From NCBI RefSeq assembly GCF_001931485.1, contig NZ_MSDV01000046.1, forward strand, positions 62,001 through 126,000: DNA of 64,000 nucleotides, written 5' to 3'. Of the stretch, positions 17,800 to 26,623 are shown one piece after another. Each line of letters starts with the position of its first letter. Positions within the stretch are counted from its first letter, which is position 1. Under the pieces are notes generated by a model. That model did not search any database, had not been told where the DNA came from, and saw nothing but the letters and a program-made list of their open reading frames with translations. The stretch is from Burkholderia sp. SRS-W-2-2016 (GTDB taxonomy: Bacteria > Pseudomonadota > Gammaproteobacteria > Burkholderiales > Burkholderiaceae). Both the position numbers and the translations under genes were made by a program.

Positions 17800-20700
17800 T
17801 CAATGCCCATCCTTGCCCGAGTCCTTGCCGGCATCCTTGCCCTCCGGCGCGTTGCCCGAGTCACCCGCCGCGCCGCCTTGCGGATCGTGCGGATGATGCT
17901 GTTCGTAGTGCTTGAGCGCCTCGTCCGGGTCTTCCTTCTCGCCGCCGAACTTCGCGCGAATCACCACGAAGAACATCGGGATCATGAAGATCGCGAGGAA
18001 GGTCGCGGTCAGCATCCCGCCGATCACGCCGGTACCGATCGCGTGCTGGCTGGCCGAGCCGGCGCCGTTACTGATGGCGAGCGGCAACACGCCGAGAATG
18101 AACGCGAGCGAGGTCATCAGGATCGGGCGCAGACGCAGACGGGCAGCTTCGAGCGCGGCCTCGACCGGCCCCATCCCTTCGCTTTGCTGCAGTTCGCGCG
18201 CGAACTCGACGATCAGAATCGCGTTCTTCGCCGACAGACCGACGGTGGTCAACAGACCCACCTGGAAGAACACGTCGTTCTCGAGCCCGCGCAGCGTCGC
18301 GGCCAGCAGTGCGCCGATCACGCCGAGCGGCACCACCATGATCACCGAGAACGGGATCGACCAGCTTTCATACAGCGCCGCCAGACACAGGAACACGACG
18401 AGGATCGAGATGCCGTACAGAATCGGCGCCTGCGAACCCGACTGGCGTTCCTGCAGCGACAGACCCGTCCACTCGTAGCCGACACCCGCCGGCAGCTTGG
18501 TGACGAGCGATTCCATCGCCGCCATCGCCTGACCGGTCGATTTGCCCGGTGCGGCCGCGCCCTGGATTTCCACCGACGAGATACCGTTGTAGCGCTCGAG
18601 CTTCGGCGAACCGAAAATCCACTCGGTGTTCGCGAAGGCCGAGAACGGCACCATCGCGCCCGCGCTGTTGCGCACGAACCAGGCGCTGACGTCTTCCGGC
18701 TTCATCCGGAACGGCGCGTCGCCCTGCAGGTACACCTTCTTGATCCGGCCGTCGCTATCGAGGAAGTTGTTCACGTACGCCGATGCCCACGCGACCGAGA
18801 AGGTCGTGTTGATATCGGACACGGACACGCCGAGCGCTTCCGCCTTCTCGCGATCGATATTCACCTTGAACTGCGGCGTATCGTTCAGGCCGTTCGGACG
18901 CACCTGTGCGAGCGTCGGATCCTTCGCGGCGAGACCGAGCAGCATGTTGCGCGCTTCCATCAGCTTCGCGTGGCCGAGACCGGCGCGATCCTGCAACTGG
19001 AAGTCGAAACCCGCGGCGGTGCCGAGTTCGGGAATGGACGGCGGATTGACCGGGAACACCGTCGCGTTCTTATAGCCCGCGAAGTGCATGTACAACCGGC
19101 GCACCAGTGCCTGCACCTTCTCGTCCGCATGCTGGCGTTGCGCGTAGTCCTTCATCCGCACGAACACGAGACCGGCGTTCTGGCCACGACCCGCGAAGCT
19201 GAAGCCGTTCACCGTGAAGGTGGACTCGACGATCGCCTTCTCGTCGTGGAGCAGGTAGTCGGACACGTCCTTCAGCGCGCGCGCGGTGGTCTCCTGGGTG
19301 GAGCCCGACGGCGTTTGCACCAGCACGAACATCGTGCCCTGGTCTTCGTCAGGCAGGAACGACTTCGGCAGTTTGACGAACAGCAGACCCACCGCGAAGA
19401 TCACCACCATATAGATGATGAGCCAGCGGCCCGAGCGCTTGATCACGTGGTGCACGCCCGAGTGATACTTGTCGCGGCTCGAGTTGAAGGTACGGTTGAA
19501 CCAGCCGAAGAAACCGGTGGCCTTTTCGTGATGCCCCTTCGGAATCGGCTTGAGGATCGTCGCGCACAGCGCCGGCGTCAGAATCAACGCGACCAGCACC
19601 GACAGCACCATCGCCGCGACGATCGTCAGCGAGAACTGCCGGTAAATCGCGCCGACCGAGCCGCCCGAGAACGCCACCGGCACGAACACCGCCGACAGCA
19701 CCAGCGCCACGCCGATCAGCGCGCCGGTGATCTGGTCCATCGCCTTGCGGGTCGCTTCGCGGGGCGATAAGCCCTCCTCCTGCATCACCCGTTCGACGTT
19801 TTCCACCACCACGATCGCATCGTCCACCAGCAGGCCGATCGCGAGCACCAGACCGAACATCGACAGCACGTTGATCGAGAAGCCGACCATGCTCATGATC
19901 GCGAACGTGCCGAGCAGCACCACCGGCACCGCGATCGTCGGGATCAGGGTTGCGCGCAGGTTCTGCAGGAACAGGTACATGACCAGGAACACCAGCACGA
20001 TACCTTCGAGCAGCGTCTTGACCACTTCCTCGATCGACAGACGCACGAACGGCGTGGTGTCGTACGGATACTGGACCACCAGACCGTGCGGGAAATACTT
20101 CGACAGTTCGGCGACCTTCGCGCGCACCGCCTTCGCGGTGGCGAGCGCATTCGCGCCGGTTGCCAGCTGGATACCGAAGCCGGCGGTCGGCTGACCGTTG
20201 TACTTGGTGTCGAAGTTGTAGTTTTCGCCGCCGAGCTCGATCCGCGCGACGTCGCGCAGGCGCACCTGCGAGCCGTCCTTGTTGACCTTCAGCAAAATGT
20301 TGCCGAACTGCTCGGGAGTGTTGAGCAGCGTGGCCTGCGTGATGGTGGCCTGCAACACCTGACCCGGCACCGACGGCGTGCCGCCGAGCGCACCGCCCGC
20401 GACCTGCACGTTCTGCGACTGCAACGCGGTTTCGACGTCGACCGGCGTGAGGCTGAAGTTATTCAGCTTGTTCGCGTCGAGCCAGATCCGCATCGCGTAC
20501 TGCGAGCCGAACAGCGTCACCGTACCCACGCCGTCGATACGGCTGATCGGATCCTGAATGTTCGACGCGACGTAGTTCGCGAGGTCGTACTTGGTCATGC
20601 TGCCGTCTTCGGACACGAACGCCATCACCAGCAGGAAGCTGCTGCTCGACTTCGTGACCTTGGTACCGAGCTGCTGCACGACCTGCGGCAGCAGCGGGGT

Positions 20701-21042
20701 AGCCAGTTGCAGCTTGTTCTGCACCTGCACCTGCGCGATGTCGGGATTGGTGCCGGCCGCGAACGTCAGCGTGATGGTGGCCGTGCCCGAGTCGTCCGAA
20801 GTCGACGCGAGGTACAGCAGGTGGTCGAGACCACTCATCTGCTGCTCGATCACCTGCGTGACGGTGTTTTCCACCGTCTTCGCCGAGGCGCCCGGATAGT
20901 TCGCGCTGATCTGCACGGCCGGGGGCGCGATGGTCGGGTATTGCGCGATCGGCAGTGTGAACACCGACGCGATACCCGCGAGCATCAGAATAATGGCGAT
21001 CACCCATGCAAAAATCGGGCGATCAATAAAGAACTTTGCCAT
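17800..21042 (-). CDS. bpeB: RND multidrug efflux transporter, inner-membrane pump (BpeB/MexB/AcrB family)
   Basis: This 1080-residue hydrophobe/amphiphile exporter-1 protein begins M-A-K-F-F-I-D-R-P-I-F-A-W-V, the standard HAE1 start. It keeps the paired aspartates of helix 4 in G-L-L-V-D-D-A-I-V-V-V-E-N-V needed for proton coupling, and ends with a hydrophilic, His- and Gly-rich tail. It pumps drugs and other amphiphiles from periplasm and membrane through the outer-membrane channel. It is preceded by the adaptor gene and followed immediately by the channel gene, all on the minus strand, and is probably controlled by the divergent TetR repressor. Confidence 0.95.
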   Translation of the reverse strand: MAKFFIDRPIFAWVIAIILMLAGIASVFTLPIAQYPTIAPPAVQISANYPGASAKTVENTVTQVIEQQMSGLDHLLYLASTSDDSGTATITLTFAAGTNPDIAQVQVQNKLQLATPLLPQVVQQLGTKVTKSSSSFLLVMAFVSEDGSMTKYDLANYVASNIQDPISRIDGVGTVTLFGSQYAMRIWLDANKLNNFSLTPVDVETALQSQNVQVAGGALGGTPSVPGQVLQATITQATLLNTPEQFGNILLKVNKDGSQVRLRDVARIELGGENYNFDTKYNGQPTAGFGIQLATGANALATAKAVRAKVAELSKYFPHGLVVQYPYDTTPFVRLSIEEVVKTLLEGIVLVFLVMYLFLQNLRATLIPTIAVPVVLLGTFAIMSMVGFSINVLSMFGLVLAIGLLVDDAIVVVENVERVMQEEGLSPREATRKAMDQITGALIGVALVLSAVFVPVAFSGGSVGAIYRQFSLTIVAAMVLSVLVALILTPALCATILKPIPKGHHEKATGFFGWFNRTFNSSRDKYHSGVHHVIKRSGRWLIIYMVVIFAVGLLFVKLPKSFLPDEDQGTMFVLVQTPSGSTQETTARALKDVSDYLLHDEKAIVESTFTVNGFSFAGRGQNAGLVFVRMKDYAQRQHADEKVQALVRRLYMHFAGYKNATVFPVNPPSIPELGTAAGFDFQLQDRAGLGHAKLMEARNMLLGLAAKDPTLAQVRPNGLNDTPQFKVNIDREKAEALGVSVSDINTTFSVAWASAYVNNFLDSDGRIKKVYLQGDAPFRMKPEDVSAWFVRNSAGAMVPFSAFANTEWIFGSPKLERYNGISSVEIQGAAAPGKSTGQAMAAMESLVTKLPAGVGYEWTGLSLQERQSGSQAPILYGISILVVFLCLAALYESWSIPFSVIMVVPLGVIGALLAATLRGLENDVFFQVGLLTTVGLSAKNAILIVEFARELQQSEGMGPVEAALEAARLRLRPILMTSLAFILGVLPLAISNGAGSASQHAIGTGVIGGMLTATFLAIFMIPMFFVVIRAKFGGEKEDPDEALKHYEQHHPHDPQGGAAGDSGNAPEGKDAGKDSGKDGH

Positions 21043-21060
21043 GAGGCGGGCTCCCTGTTA

Positions 21061-22302
21061 TTACGCGCCCGACGCGGCGGAGGCGGGTTGAGCCGCGGGT
21101 TGCCCCGGGGCTGCGCCGCTCGCCGCCGGCGCGCCGCCTGCGGCCGCGCCGGAAGCCGGCGTGGCCGGCAGCTGCGCCGCCACGGGCTTGACTTCCTGGC
21201 CGGGGCGCGCCTTGTCGACGCCCTGCACGATCACGCGATCACCCTGCTTCAGACCGTCCGAGATCACCCAGTACGTACCGAAGGTGCCGGCGGTCGCCAG
21301 CTGACGCAGTTCGACCTTGTTGTCGGCACCGACCACCAGCGCGGTGGGCTGCCCCTTCTGGTCGTGCGTGATGCCGACTTGCGGGACGATCAACGCGTTC
21401 TGGTTGACGCCCTCTTCGATCTTCGCGCGCACGAACATGCCCGGCAGCAGCACCCGGTTCGGGTTCTTGAAAATCGCGCGCACCGTGACCGAGCCGGTGC
21501 CCTGGTCGACGGTGACGTCGGTGAACTGCAGCTTGCCCTTCTCCGAATAGACGCGACCGTCTTCGAGTACCAGCGACACTTGCGCGGCGCCCGGGCCGGT
21601 CGTCTTCAGACGGCCTTCCTGCATGTCGCGGCGCAGCTTCAGGCCGTCGAGGCTCGACTGCGTGAGGTCGACGTAGACCGGATCGAGCTGCTGGACCGTG
21701 GCCATCAGCGTCGCGGCGCTCGCCTGCACGAACGCGCCCGGCGTAACTTGCGACACGCCGATCTGGCCGCTCACCGGCGAGGTCACGTCGGTATAGCCGA
21801 GGTTGATCTGCGCGGTGTCGACCGCGGCCTTGCCGGCGGCGACGTCGGCGACGGCCTGGCCTTGCGCGGCGACCGCGTTGTCGTAGTCCTGCTTGCTGAC
21901 CGCGTTGGCCGCGACCAGCACCTTGTAGCGGCTCGCCTGCGCGGTGGTCGACGCGAGGTTCGCCTGCGCCTTCGCGAGCGTGGCCTTCGCGTTGTTCAGC
22001 GACGCGATGTACGGCGCCGGATCGATCTTGTACAGACGCTGGCCGGCCTTGACCTCGCTACCCTCGGTGAATTCGCGGCGCAGCACGATGCCGTCGACCC
22101 GTGCGCGCACCTGCGCGACGAGGAAGGCACTGGTACGGCCGGGGAGTTCGGTGACGACGGGCACAGTCGTCGGCTGGAGTGTGACGACGCCGACTTCGGG
22201 CGCCTGTGGCGGCGGGGCTGATTGTTTTGGTCCGCATGCCGCCAGCAAAATGGCAGCCGTCGCGGCACTGATTAAGCGGAATGGAACCCGTTCGACGCGC
22301 AT
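21061..22302 (-). CDS. bpeA: RND efflux periplasmic adaptor lipoprotein (BpeA/MexA/AcrA family)
   Basis: This 413-residue membrane-fusion protein has a lipobox L-L-A-A-C (Cys23), a lipoyl half-motif V-R-A-R-V-D-G-I-V, and a coiled hairpin made of repeated A-K-A-Q-A-N-L-A type residues. The second lipoyl half and beta-barrel domains follow. The C-terminus is Ala/Pro/Gly rich. The ATG at 22300-22302 is preceded by GAGG and starts the signal peptide properly; the open frame upstream to 22512 reads across the promoter region and is rejected. It links BpeB to the outer-membrane channel and is the first gene of the pump operon. Confidence 0.94.
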   Translation of the reverse strand: MRVERVPFRLISAATAAILLAACGPKQSAPPPQAPEVGVVTLQPTTVPVVTELPGRTSAFLVAQVRARVDGIVLRREFTEGSEVKAGQRLYKIDPAPYIASLNNAKATLAKAQANLASTTAQASRYKVLVAANAVSKQDYDNAVAAQGQAVADVAAGKAAVDTAQINLGYTDVTSPVSGQIGVSQVTPGAFVQASAATLMATVQQLDPVYVDLTQSSLDGLKLRRDMQEGRLKTTGPGAAQVSLVLEDGRVYSEKGKLQFTDVTVDQGTGSVTVRAIFKNPNRVLLPGMFVRAKIEEGVNQNALIVPQVGITHDQKGQPTALVVGADNKVELRQLATAGTFGTYWVISDGLKQGDRVIVQGVDKARPGQEVKPVAAQLPATPASGAAAGGAPAASGAAPGQPAAQPASAASGA

Positions 22303-22575
22303 GGAGCAACCTCTGTCAAAGACTGAGAATGAAAAAGTGCGCGCATCCCTACCCCGGGGACGACAGCGCACACAGGCGTCTTGCGACGCTTGACCGGACG
22401 CCCAGCGCTGCCAACCGCGCTGCAAGGGCACCCTGCTGAGAAATGCGCCAACCCGGGAATGCCGCACGGCGCCTGCCGTTCGGGGCAGGCGCGGGAGTGT
22501 TTTGAAAGGCAACAGTGACGGATATTAACCGGTCGTCACGGCTTGGGCCATCCGATCGTGGGGTGCTATTATATA

Positions 22576-22608
22576 TACATTCACGAATGCATGTAAAAGT
22601 GCATTTAC
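22576..22608. promoter_or_regulatory. Probable TetR-repressor operator between bpeA and bpeR
   Basis: TACATTCACGAATGCATGTA at 22576-22595 is an imperfect palindrome that strongly resembles the AcrR operator upstream of acrAB in E. coli. An overlapping inverted repeat, GTAAAAGTGCATTTAC, is at 22593-22608. The site lies in the 429-bp divergent gap between the pump operon and its TetR gene. The rest of that gap shows no gene; an AT-rich TATATATA run just to the left may be part of a promoter. Confidence 0.55.
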
Positions 22609-22731
22609 GTCGCTTGCTGGCCGGGGACTCGCAAGATCGCTTCGTCATTCGCTCAAACGTAGTTGGATTGTCACCGGACTGACTTAAATGCGGTCCGTGG
22701 AAGCCCCACAATCAGTGCAGGTCATACCTAT

Positions 22732-23376
22732 ATGGTCAGAAGAACCAAAGAAGAGGCATTGGAGACGCGCAACCGGATTCTCGACGCGGCCGAGCTGGTC
22801 TTTTTCGAGAAAGGGGTCTCGCGCACGTCGCTGGCCGATATCGCGCAGGCGGCCGGGGTCACGCGCGGCGCCATCTATTGGCACTTCGCGCACAAGAGCG
22901 ATCTCTTCACGGAAATGTTCGACCGCGTGCTGCTGCCGCTCGACGAGCTGAAAGCGGCGTCGCTCGATCCGAACGAGCCCGATCCGCTGGGGCGGCTGAT
23001 CGAAGTGTGCGTGGTGTGTCTGCGCGACACCGTCAACGACCCGCGCCGCCGGCGCGTGTTCGACATCCTGTTTCTCAAATGCGAGTTGGTCGAGGACATG
23101 GGTCCGATGGTCGAGCGCTACCAGACCAATATGCGCGAGGGGCTCAAGAAGATCGAAGGCGGTCTGCGCAATGCGGTGTCGAAGGGGCAACTGCCCGCCG
23201 AACTCGACACCCGGCTCGCGGCGACGATGGTGCATGCGTTCGTCGGCGGCGCGCTGCGCGACATGCTGTTTTTGCCCGACGCGACGGATTTCGGCGCGCA
23301 TGCGGAGCAGATGGTCGAAGGGATGTTCGACGCGTTGCGGTTGAGTCCGGCACTGCGGAACAAGGCCGCGTCCTAG
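22732..23376 (+). CDS. bpeR: TetR-family repressor of the RND pump (BpeR/AcrR type)
   Basis: This 214-residue repressor has a TetR helix-turn-helix at about residues 32-53 (T-S-L-A-D-I-A-Q-A-A-G-V-T-R-G-A-I-Y-W-H-F), the form shared with AcrR, TtgR and MexZ-like proteins. A ligand-binding domain with the AcrR-type pattern follows. It is divergent from bpeA-bpeB-oprB with an AcrR-like operator in between, so it should repress the pump and itself until a drug ligand releases it. I placed the start at the ATG at 22732, where the family begins (M-V-R-R-T-K-E-E-A); an earlier in-frame ATG at 22663 would add 23 atypical residues. Confidence 0.92.
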   Translation: MVRRTKEEALETRNRILDAAELVFFEKGVSRTSLADIAQAAGVTRGAIYWHFAHKSDLFTEMFDRVLLPLDELKAASLDPNEPDPLGRLIEVCVVCLRDTVNDPRRRRVFDILFLKCELVEDMGPMVERYQTNMREGLKKIEGGLRNAVSKGQLPAELDTRLAATMVHAFVGGALRDMLFLPDATDFGAHAEQMVEGMFDALRLSPALRNKAAS

Positions 23377-23398
23377 ACGGTGGCTTACGAGTTAGCTC

Positions 23399-23438
23399 AC
23401 GACAAGGGCGGTTCGGGATGAACCGCCCTTGTCGTTTC
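23399..23438. terminator. Bidirectional terminator after bpeR
   Basis: The arms ACGACAAGGGCGGTTC and GAACCGCCCTTGTCGT pair around a GGGAT loop and are followed by TTCT. The hairpin lies between two convergent genes. Confidence 0.85.
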
Positions 23439-23481
23439 TGGGCGCGGCCGGCGCGCACCGCGTCCCTTCCCTATGCCTCGC

Positions 23482-24120
23482 TCACGCCACCGCGCTGCGA
23501 GCCCGCGCCGTCTGATTCGACGTATAGATATTGCCGCGCTCGAGCGGGGCGCCGCTTTGCAGCGACGCAAGCCACTGGTCCGTGCTGGCGACCGCCGCGA
23601 AGCGCGACTGCAGCACCACGCTGAACACGCGATGAATCTCCTCCGCGCTCGCGAACCCCGCACTGTTCTCATACGGCACCGAACCGGTCGCGTCGTGCAG
23701 GAACTCGACCGCGAGCCCCGCATGGACCGCGTGGTTGATCGTCGACGCGTCGCAGTTGTGCGTCATGTAGCCGGTCACGGTCAGCGTGTCGATCTCGCGC
23801 GCGGCGAGCCAGTCGGCCAGATCGGTGCCGGTGAACGCGCTGGGCAGCGACTTCTCGATCAAATGATCATGAGCGCGCGAGCTCACGACCGCGTGCAACT
23901 GCGCCCCGACGCTGCCGCGCGCGAACAGCGGCGAGGTCGCCGGCGCGATGTTCTGCACGACCACGACCGGCACGCCGGCGGCGCGCGCGGCATCGATCGC
24001 GCGGCCGATGTTGGCGAGCGAAGTCTGCACGTCGGGAAATTCGATCGGCAGATCGCCGCTCACGTATTCGTTCTGCACGTCGATGACGATCAGCGCACGG
24101 CGCGGCGCGACGGTGGTCAT
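23482..24120 (-). CDS. Isochorismatase-like cysteine hydrolase
   Basis: This 212-residue protein has the family catalytic triad layout: Asp14 in V-I-D-V-Q-N-E-Y, Lys90 in I-E-K-S-L-P-S-A-F, and Cys123 in T-G-Y-M-T-H-N-C-D-A-S-T. Such enzymes hydrolyse amide or vinyl-ether bonds (nicotinamidase, N-carbamoyl amidohydrolases, isochorismatase); the exact substrate cannot be read. The ATG at 24118-24120 is taken because the conserved domain starts ten residues later; an upstream extension to 24249 would cross the divergent promoter. It is transcribed away from the GlxA-type regulator gene, which probably controls it. Confidence 0.85.
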   Translation of the reverse strand: MTTVAPRRALIVIDVQNEYVSGDLPIEFPDVQTSLANIGRAIDAARAAGVPVVVVQNIAPATSPLFARGSVGAQLHAVVSSRAHDHLIEKSLPSAFTGTDLADWLAAREIDTLTVTGYMTHNCDASTINHAVHAGLAVEFLHDATGSVPYENSAGFASAEEIHRVFSVVLQSRFAAVASTDQWLASLQSGAPLERGNIYTSNQTARARSAVA

Positions 24121-24293
24121 GGCAAGGCTCCTTGTCGAAAGATGGATGACGCGGGCGGCGTGGCGGCCGAGGTGAGACGGTCGGCACGCCGCCGCAATGA
24201 ACTCATTGTTGCTCCCCCGCCGTTCACGCGACAGCGACCCGCATGACAAGCTTCGCTAGAATCGGGCCATCGTGTATCCCGGAGGCGCTGGCC

Positions 24294-25298
24294 ATGACCA
24301 CTCCCGCATTGCGCGGCGACAGGCGCGACGGCACGCCCCGTCACGTCGTCGCGGTCATCGCGTTCGACCGCATCAGTCCGTTCCACCTGTCGGTGCCCTG
24401 CGTGGTGTTCGGCGAAGACCGCCGCGGCGGCGGCGTGCCCGACTTCGACTTCCGCGTCTGCGCGGCGGAAAGCGGCCCGCTCACGACGACCGCCGGCTTC
24501 TCGATCGCGCTCACGCATGGGCTCGACGCACTCGCCGACGCGCAGACGATCATCGTGCCGAGCTGGCGCGATCCCGACGAAACCCCGCCCGCCGCGCTGC
24601 TCGACGCATTGCGGGCCGCGCACGCGCGCGGCGCGTTGCTGGTCGGGCTGTGTCTCGGCGCGTTCGTGCTGGCCGCGGCCGGCATCCTCGACGGCCGGCC
24701 CGCATCGACCCATTGGGCGTGGGCCGACGACTTCGCGCGCCGCTACCCGCGGGTACGGCTCGACCCGGACGTGCTCTACGTCGACGACGGCGACGTGCTG
24801 ACCTCGGCCGGCACCGCGGCCGGCCTCGACTGCTGTCTGCACGTGCTGCGCAGGATCTGCGGCGCGCAGACCGCGAACTATGTGGCGAGGCGCCTCGTGG
24901 TATCGCCGCACCGGCAAGGCGGCCAGGCGCAATACGTGCAGCAGCCGATGCCGCCGAATCCGCGCGGCGACCGGCTGTCCGGTCTGCTCGACTGGGTCAG
25001 CGGCAATCTGGCCGCGCCGCATACGCTCGACACGCTCGCCGCCCGCGCACTGATGAGCCGCCGCACGTTCACGCGACGCTTCCGCCTCGCGACCGGCACG
25101 ACGGTCGGCGCGTGGCTGCTCGCGCAGCGGCTCGCGCGCGCGCAGCAGTTGCTGGAAAGCAGTGATGAGTCGGTGGAGGCGATCGCGGCGAGCGCGGGGT
25201 TCGGCTCGGCGGCCTCGCTACGGCAGCATTTCGCGGACGCGTTTCGCACGTCGCCGTCGGCGTGGCGGCGCGATTTTCGCGGCGTCAATGCTCGCTGA
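24294..25298 (+). CDS. GlxA-family transcriptional regulator (DJ-1/PfpI domain plus AraC helix-turn-helix)
   Basis: This 334-residue protein has an N-terminal class I glutamine-amidotransferase-like domain with the nucleophile-elbow cysteine at about 120 (L-V-G-L-C-L-G-A-F-V-L-A). A C-terminal AraC-type double helix-turn-helix follows (T-L-D-T-L-A-A-R-A-L-M-S-R-R-T-F-T-R-R-F and G-F-G-S-A-A-S-L-R-Q-H-F). The ATG at 24294 has GGAGG at 24281-24285. It is divergent from the isochorismatase-like gene with about 170 bp between, a common pairing in which the regulator activates the hydrolase. It overlaps the next, convergent gene by 14 bp. Confidence 0.9.
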   Translation: MTTPALRGDRRDGTPRHVVAVIAFDRISPFHLSVPCVVFGEDRRGGGVPDFDFRVCAAESGPLTTTAGFSIALTHGLDALADAQTIIVPSWRDPDETPPAALLDALRAAHARGALLVGLCLGAFVLAAAGILDGRPASTHWAWADDFARRYPRVRLDPDVLYVDDGDVLTSAGTAAGLDCCLHVLRRICGAQTANYVARRLVVSPHRQGGQAQYVQQPMPPNPRGDRLSGLLDWVSGNLAAPHTLDTLAARALMSRRTFTRRFRLATGTTVGAWLLAQRLARAQQLLESSDESVEAIAASAGFGSAASLRQHFADAFRTSPSAWRRDFRGVNAR

Positions 25299-26034
25299 TC
25301 CAGCGCACCAGATACAGCAGCAGCGCGACCACGAAGATCATCCCTGCCCATGCCCAGTGCGGCACGACGTGTTGACCCGGCTCGTGGTGCGAGCCGCCCT
25401 GCGACCAGCTATGCGACGCGCTCGCCGCGCGCCCGCTGAGCGCGCTGCCGTGCTCGACGCGCGTGCGGCGCGCGATTGCGCCGAGCGAGATCGGCCGCAG
25501 AAACACGTGCTGGCGACGCGGCGCCGCCCCGCGCGCGCGGTTCGGCCCCGTGCCGTGCTTGGCGCGCACGACCGCGTCGAATTCGGTGAAGAAATCGTCG
25601 GCCAGTTGATGCAAGGCGTTTTCGAGCTGGCGCACCGGTAGTTCGGCGAGCGGTCCGGACGAAGTCGCCCAGATCGTGTAATCGATCCGCGTGCCGCGCT
25701 CGCGGCCGCCGCCATACGCGCTCTCGTCCCCGCGCAGACGCACTTCGATCTGGCCGCGCAACGCGCCGACGCCTTCGGCGCGTGCCTTGAAGTTGATCGT
25801 GCGGCGCTGCGCGTCGGCGGGGCCGGAATCCTGGCCGGCGACATGAGCGCGCGCTTCGTAACGGGCGCGCAACGGGCCGAGCGGCACCGTCATGGTCAGC
25901 GCGTATTCGCCGTGGGCAAGCCGGGTGAACGACTCGCAATTGTCGAGACTGGCACGCAACAGCGCGAGATCCTGCAACGCGTCCCAGACTTCGGCCGGCG
26001 CGAGCGGAATCCGTACCGCCTGGTTCAGTTCCAT
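25285..26034 (-). CDS. CoxG/SRPBCC-family protein with C-terminal membrane anchor
   Basis: This 249-residue protein starts M-E-L-N-Q-A-V-R-I-P-L-A-P-A-E-V-W-D-A-L, the standard beginning of the CoxG (carbon monoxide dehydrogenase subunit G) branch of the SRPBCC fold, which spans about residues 1-150. A proline/histidine-rich linker follows, and a single hydrophobic helix at about residues 227-245 should tether it to the inner membrane. In CO oxidisers CoxG anchors the dehydrogenase to the membrane, but no cox genes are near, so the partner here is unknown. The ATG at 26032-26034 is chosen by family start; the reading frame continues upstream to 26322 only as a shadow of the DUF427 gene. Confidence 0.8.
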   Translation of the reverse strand: MELNQAVRIPLAPAEVWDALQDLALLRASLDNCESFTRLAHGEYALTMTVPLGPLRARYEARAHVAGQDSGPADAQRRTINFKARAEGVGALRGQIEVRLRGDESAYGGGRERGTRIDYTIWATSSGPLAELPVRQLENALHQLADDFFTEFDAVVRAKHGTGPNRARGAAPRRQHVFLRPISLGAIARRTRVEHGSALSGRAASASHSWSQGGSHHEPGQHVVPHWAWAGMIFVVALLLYLVRWISEH

Positions 26035-26069
26035 GACAGCCTCCCCCGATGAACGCGCGGGCCGCGGGA

Positions 26070-26450
26070 TCAGGACGTCTGATCGATGCGATCGACGCGC
26101 GATGTGTAAAACGCCAGATAGCCCTTGATCTGTCCGACCTGCTCGAACGGCGCCTCGTAACTCCACACCGCGTTTTCGATCAGACCGTCTTCGGTGCGCA
26201 GATGGAAGTACGATGCGTCGCCCTTGAACGGGCAGTGCGAGCTGTGCGTCGAGCGTTCGAGCCGGGCCATGTTCACGTGCTCGCGCGGAAAATAGACCAC
26301 GTCCGGCAGGCCGGTTTCGCACAGCGTGAGCGCCGCCTGGGTGTCGGCCATCGTCACGCCGCCGTGAATCACGCGCACGCGGTGGCTATTCTCGTGAATC
26401 ACGATGGTGTGGCCACCAGGCTTTTGCTCAGATGTCGACGCATCGCTCAT
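26070..26450 (-). CDS. DUF427 domain protein
   Basis: This 126-residue cytoplasmic protein matches the DUF427 family. It has V-H-G-G-V-T-M-A-D-T, then V-Y-F-P-R-E-H-V-N-M-A-R-L, then C-P-F-K-G-D-A-S-Y-F-H-L, and ends with a tyrosine- and aspartate-containing F-Y-T-S-R-V-D. Its biochemical role is not established to my knowledge. The ATG at 26448-26450 begins just before the conserved region. It lies 35 bp upstream of the CoxG-like gene on the same strand and the two probably share a transcript. Confidence 0.85.
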   Translation of the reverse strand: MSDASTSEQKPGGHTIVIHENSHRVRVIHGGVTMADTQAALTLCETGLPDVVYFPREHVNMARLERSTHSSHCPFKGDASYFHLRTEDGLIENAVWSYEAPFEQVGQIKGYLAFYTSRVDRIDQTS

Positions 26451-26506
26451 GTCCGGACTCCGTGATGGATGGGCACTCAACGCGGGCGCTTGCCGCAGCA
26501 ACGGCA

Positions 26507-26531
26507 AAGCCACGGGACACGCCCGTGGCTT
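26507..26531 (-). terminator. Terminator hairpin downstream of the 26624-27118 gene
   Basis: AAGCCACGGG and CCCGTGGCTT pair around a five-base loop. On the minus strand a TTT run follows. It would end transcripts coming from the gene at 26624-27118. Confidence 0.5.
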
Positions 26532-26623
26532 CATTATCGGCGAAACTTCAGCCGCCTGCGCGGGCTTCCCTGCGCGCCGGGCCGGCGCGCGAGGTTGCGC
26601 CGCTGTTACCCGCTGTTACGCCG

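Noticed and set aside
22303..22512. N-terminal extension of bpeA
   Set aside because: It would run through the repressor-promoter region and has no signal peptide; the ATG at 22302 starts a proper lipoprotein signal.
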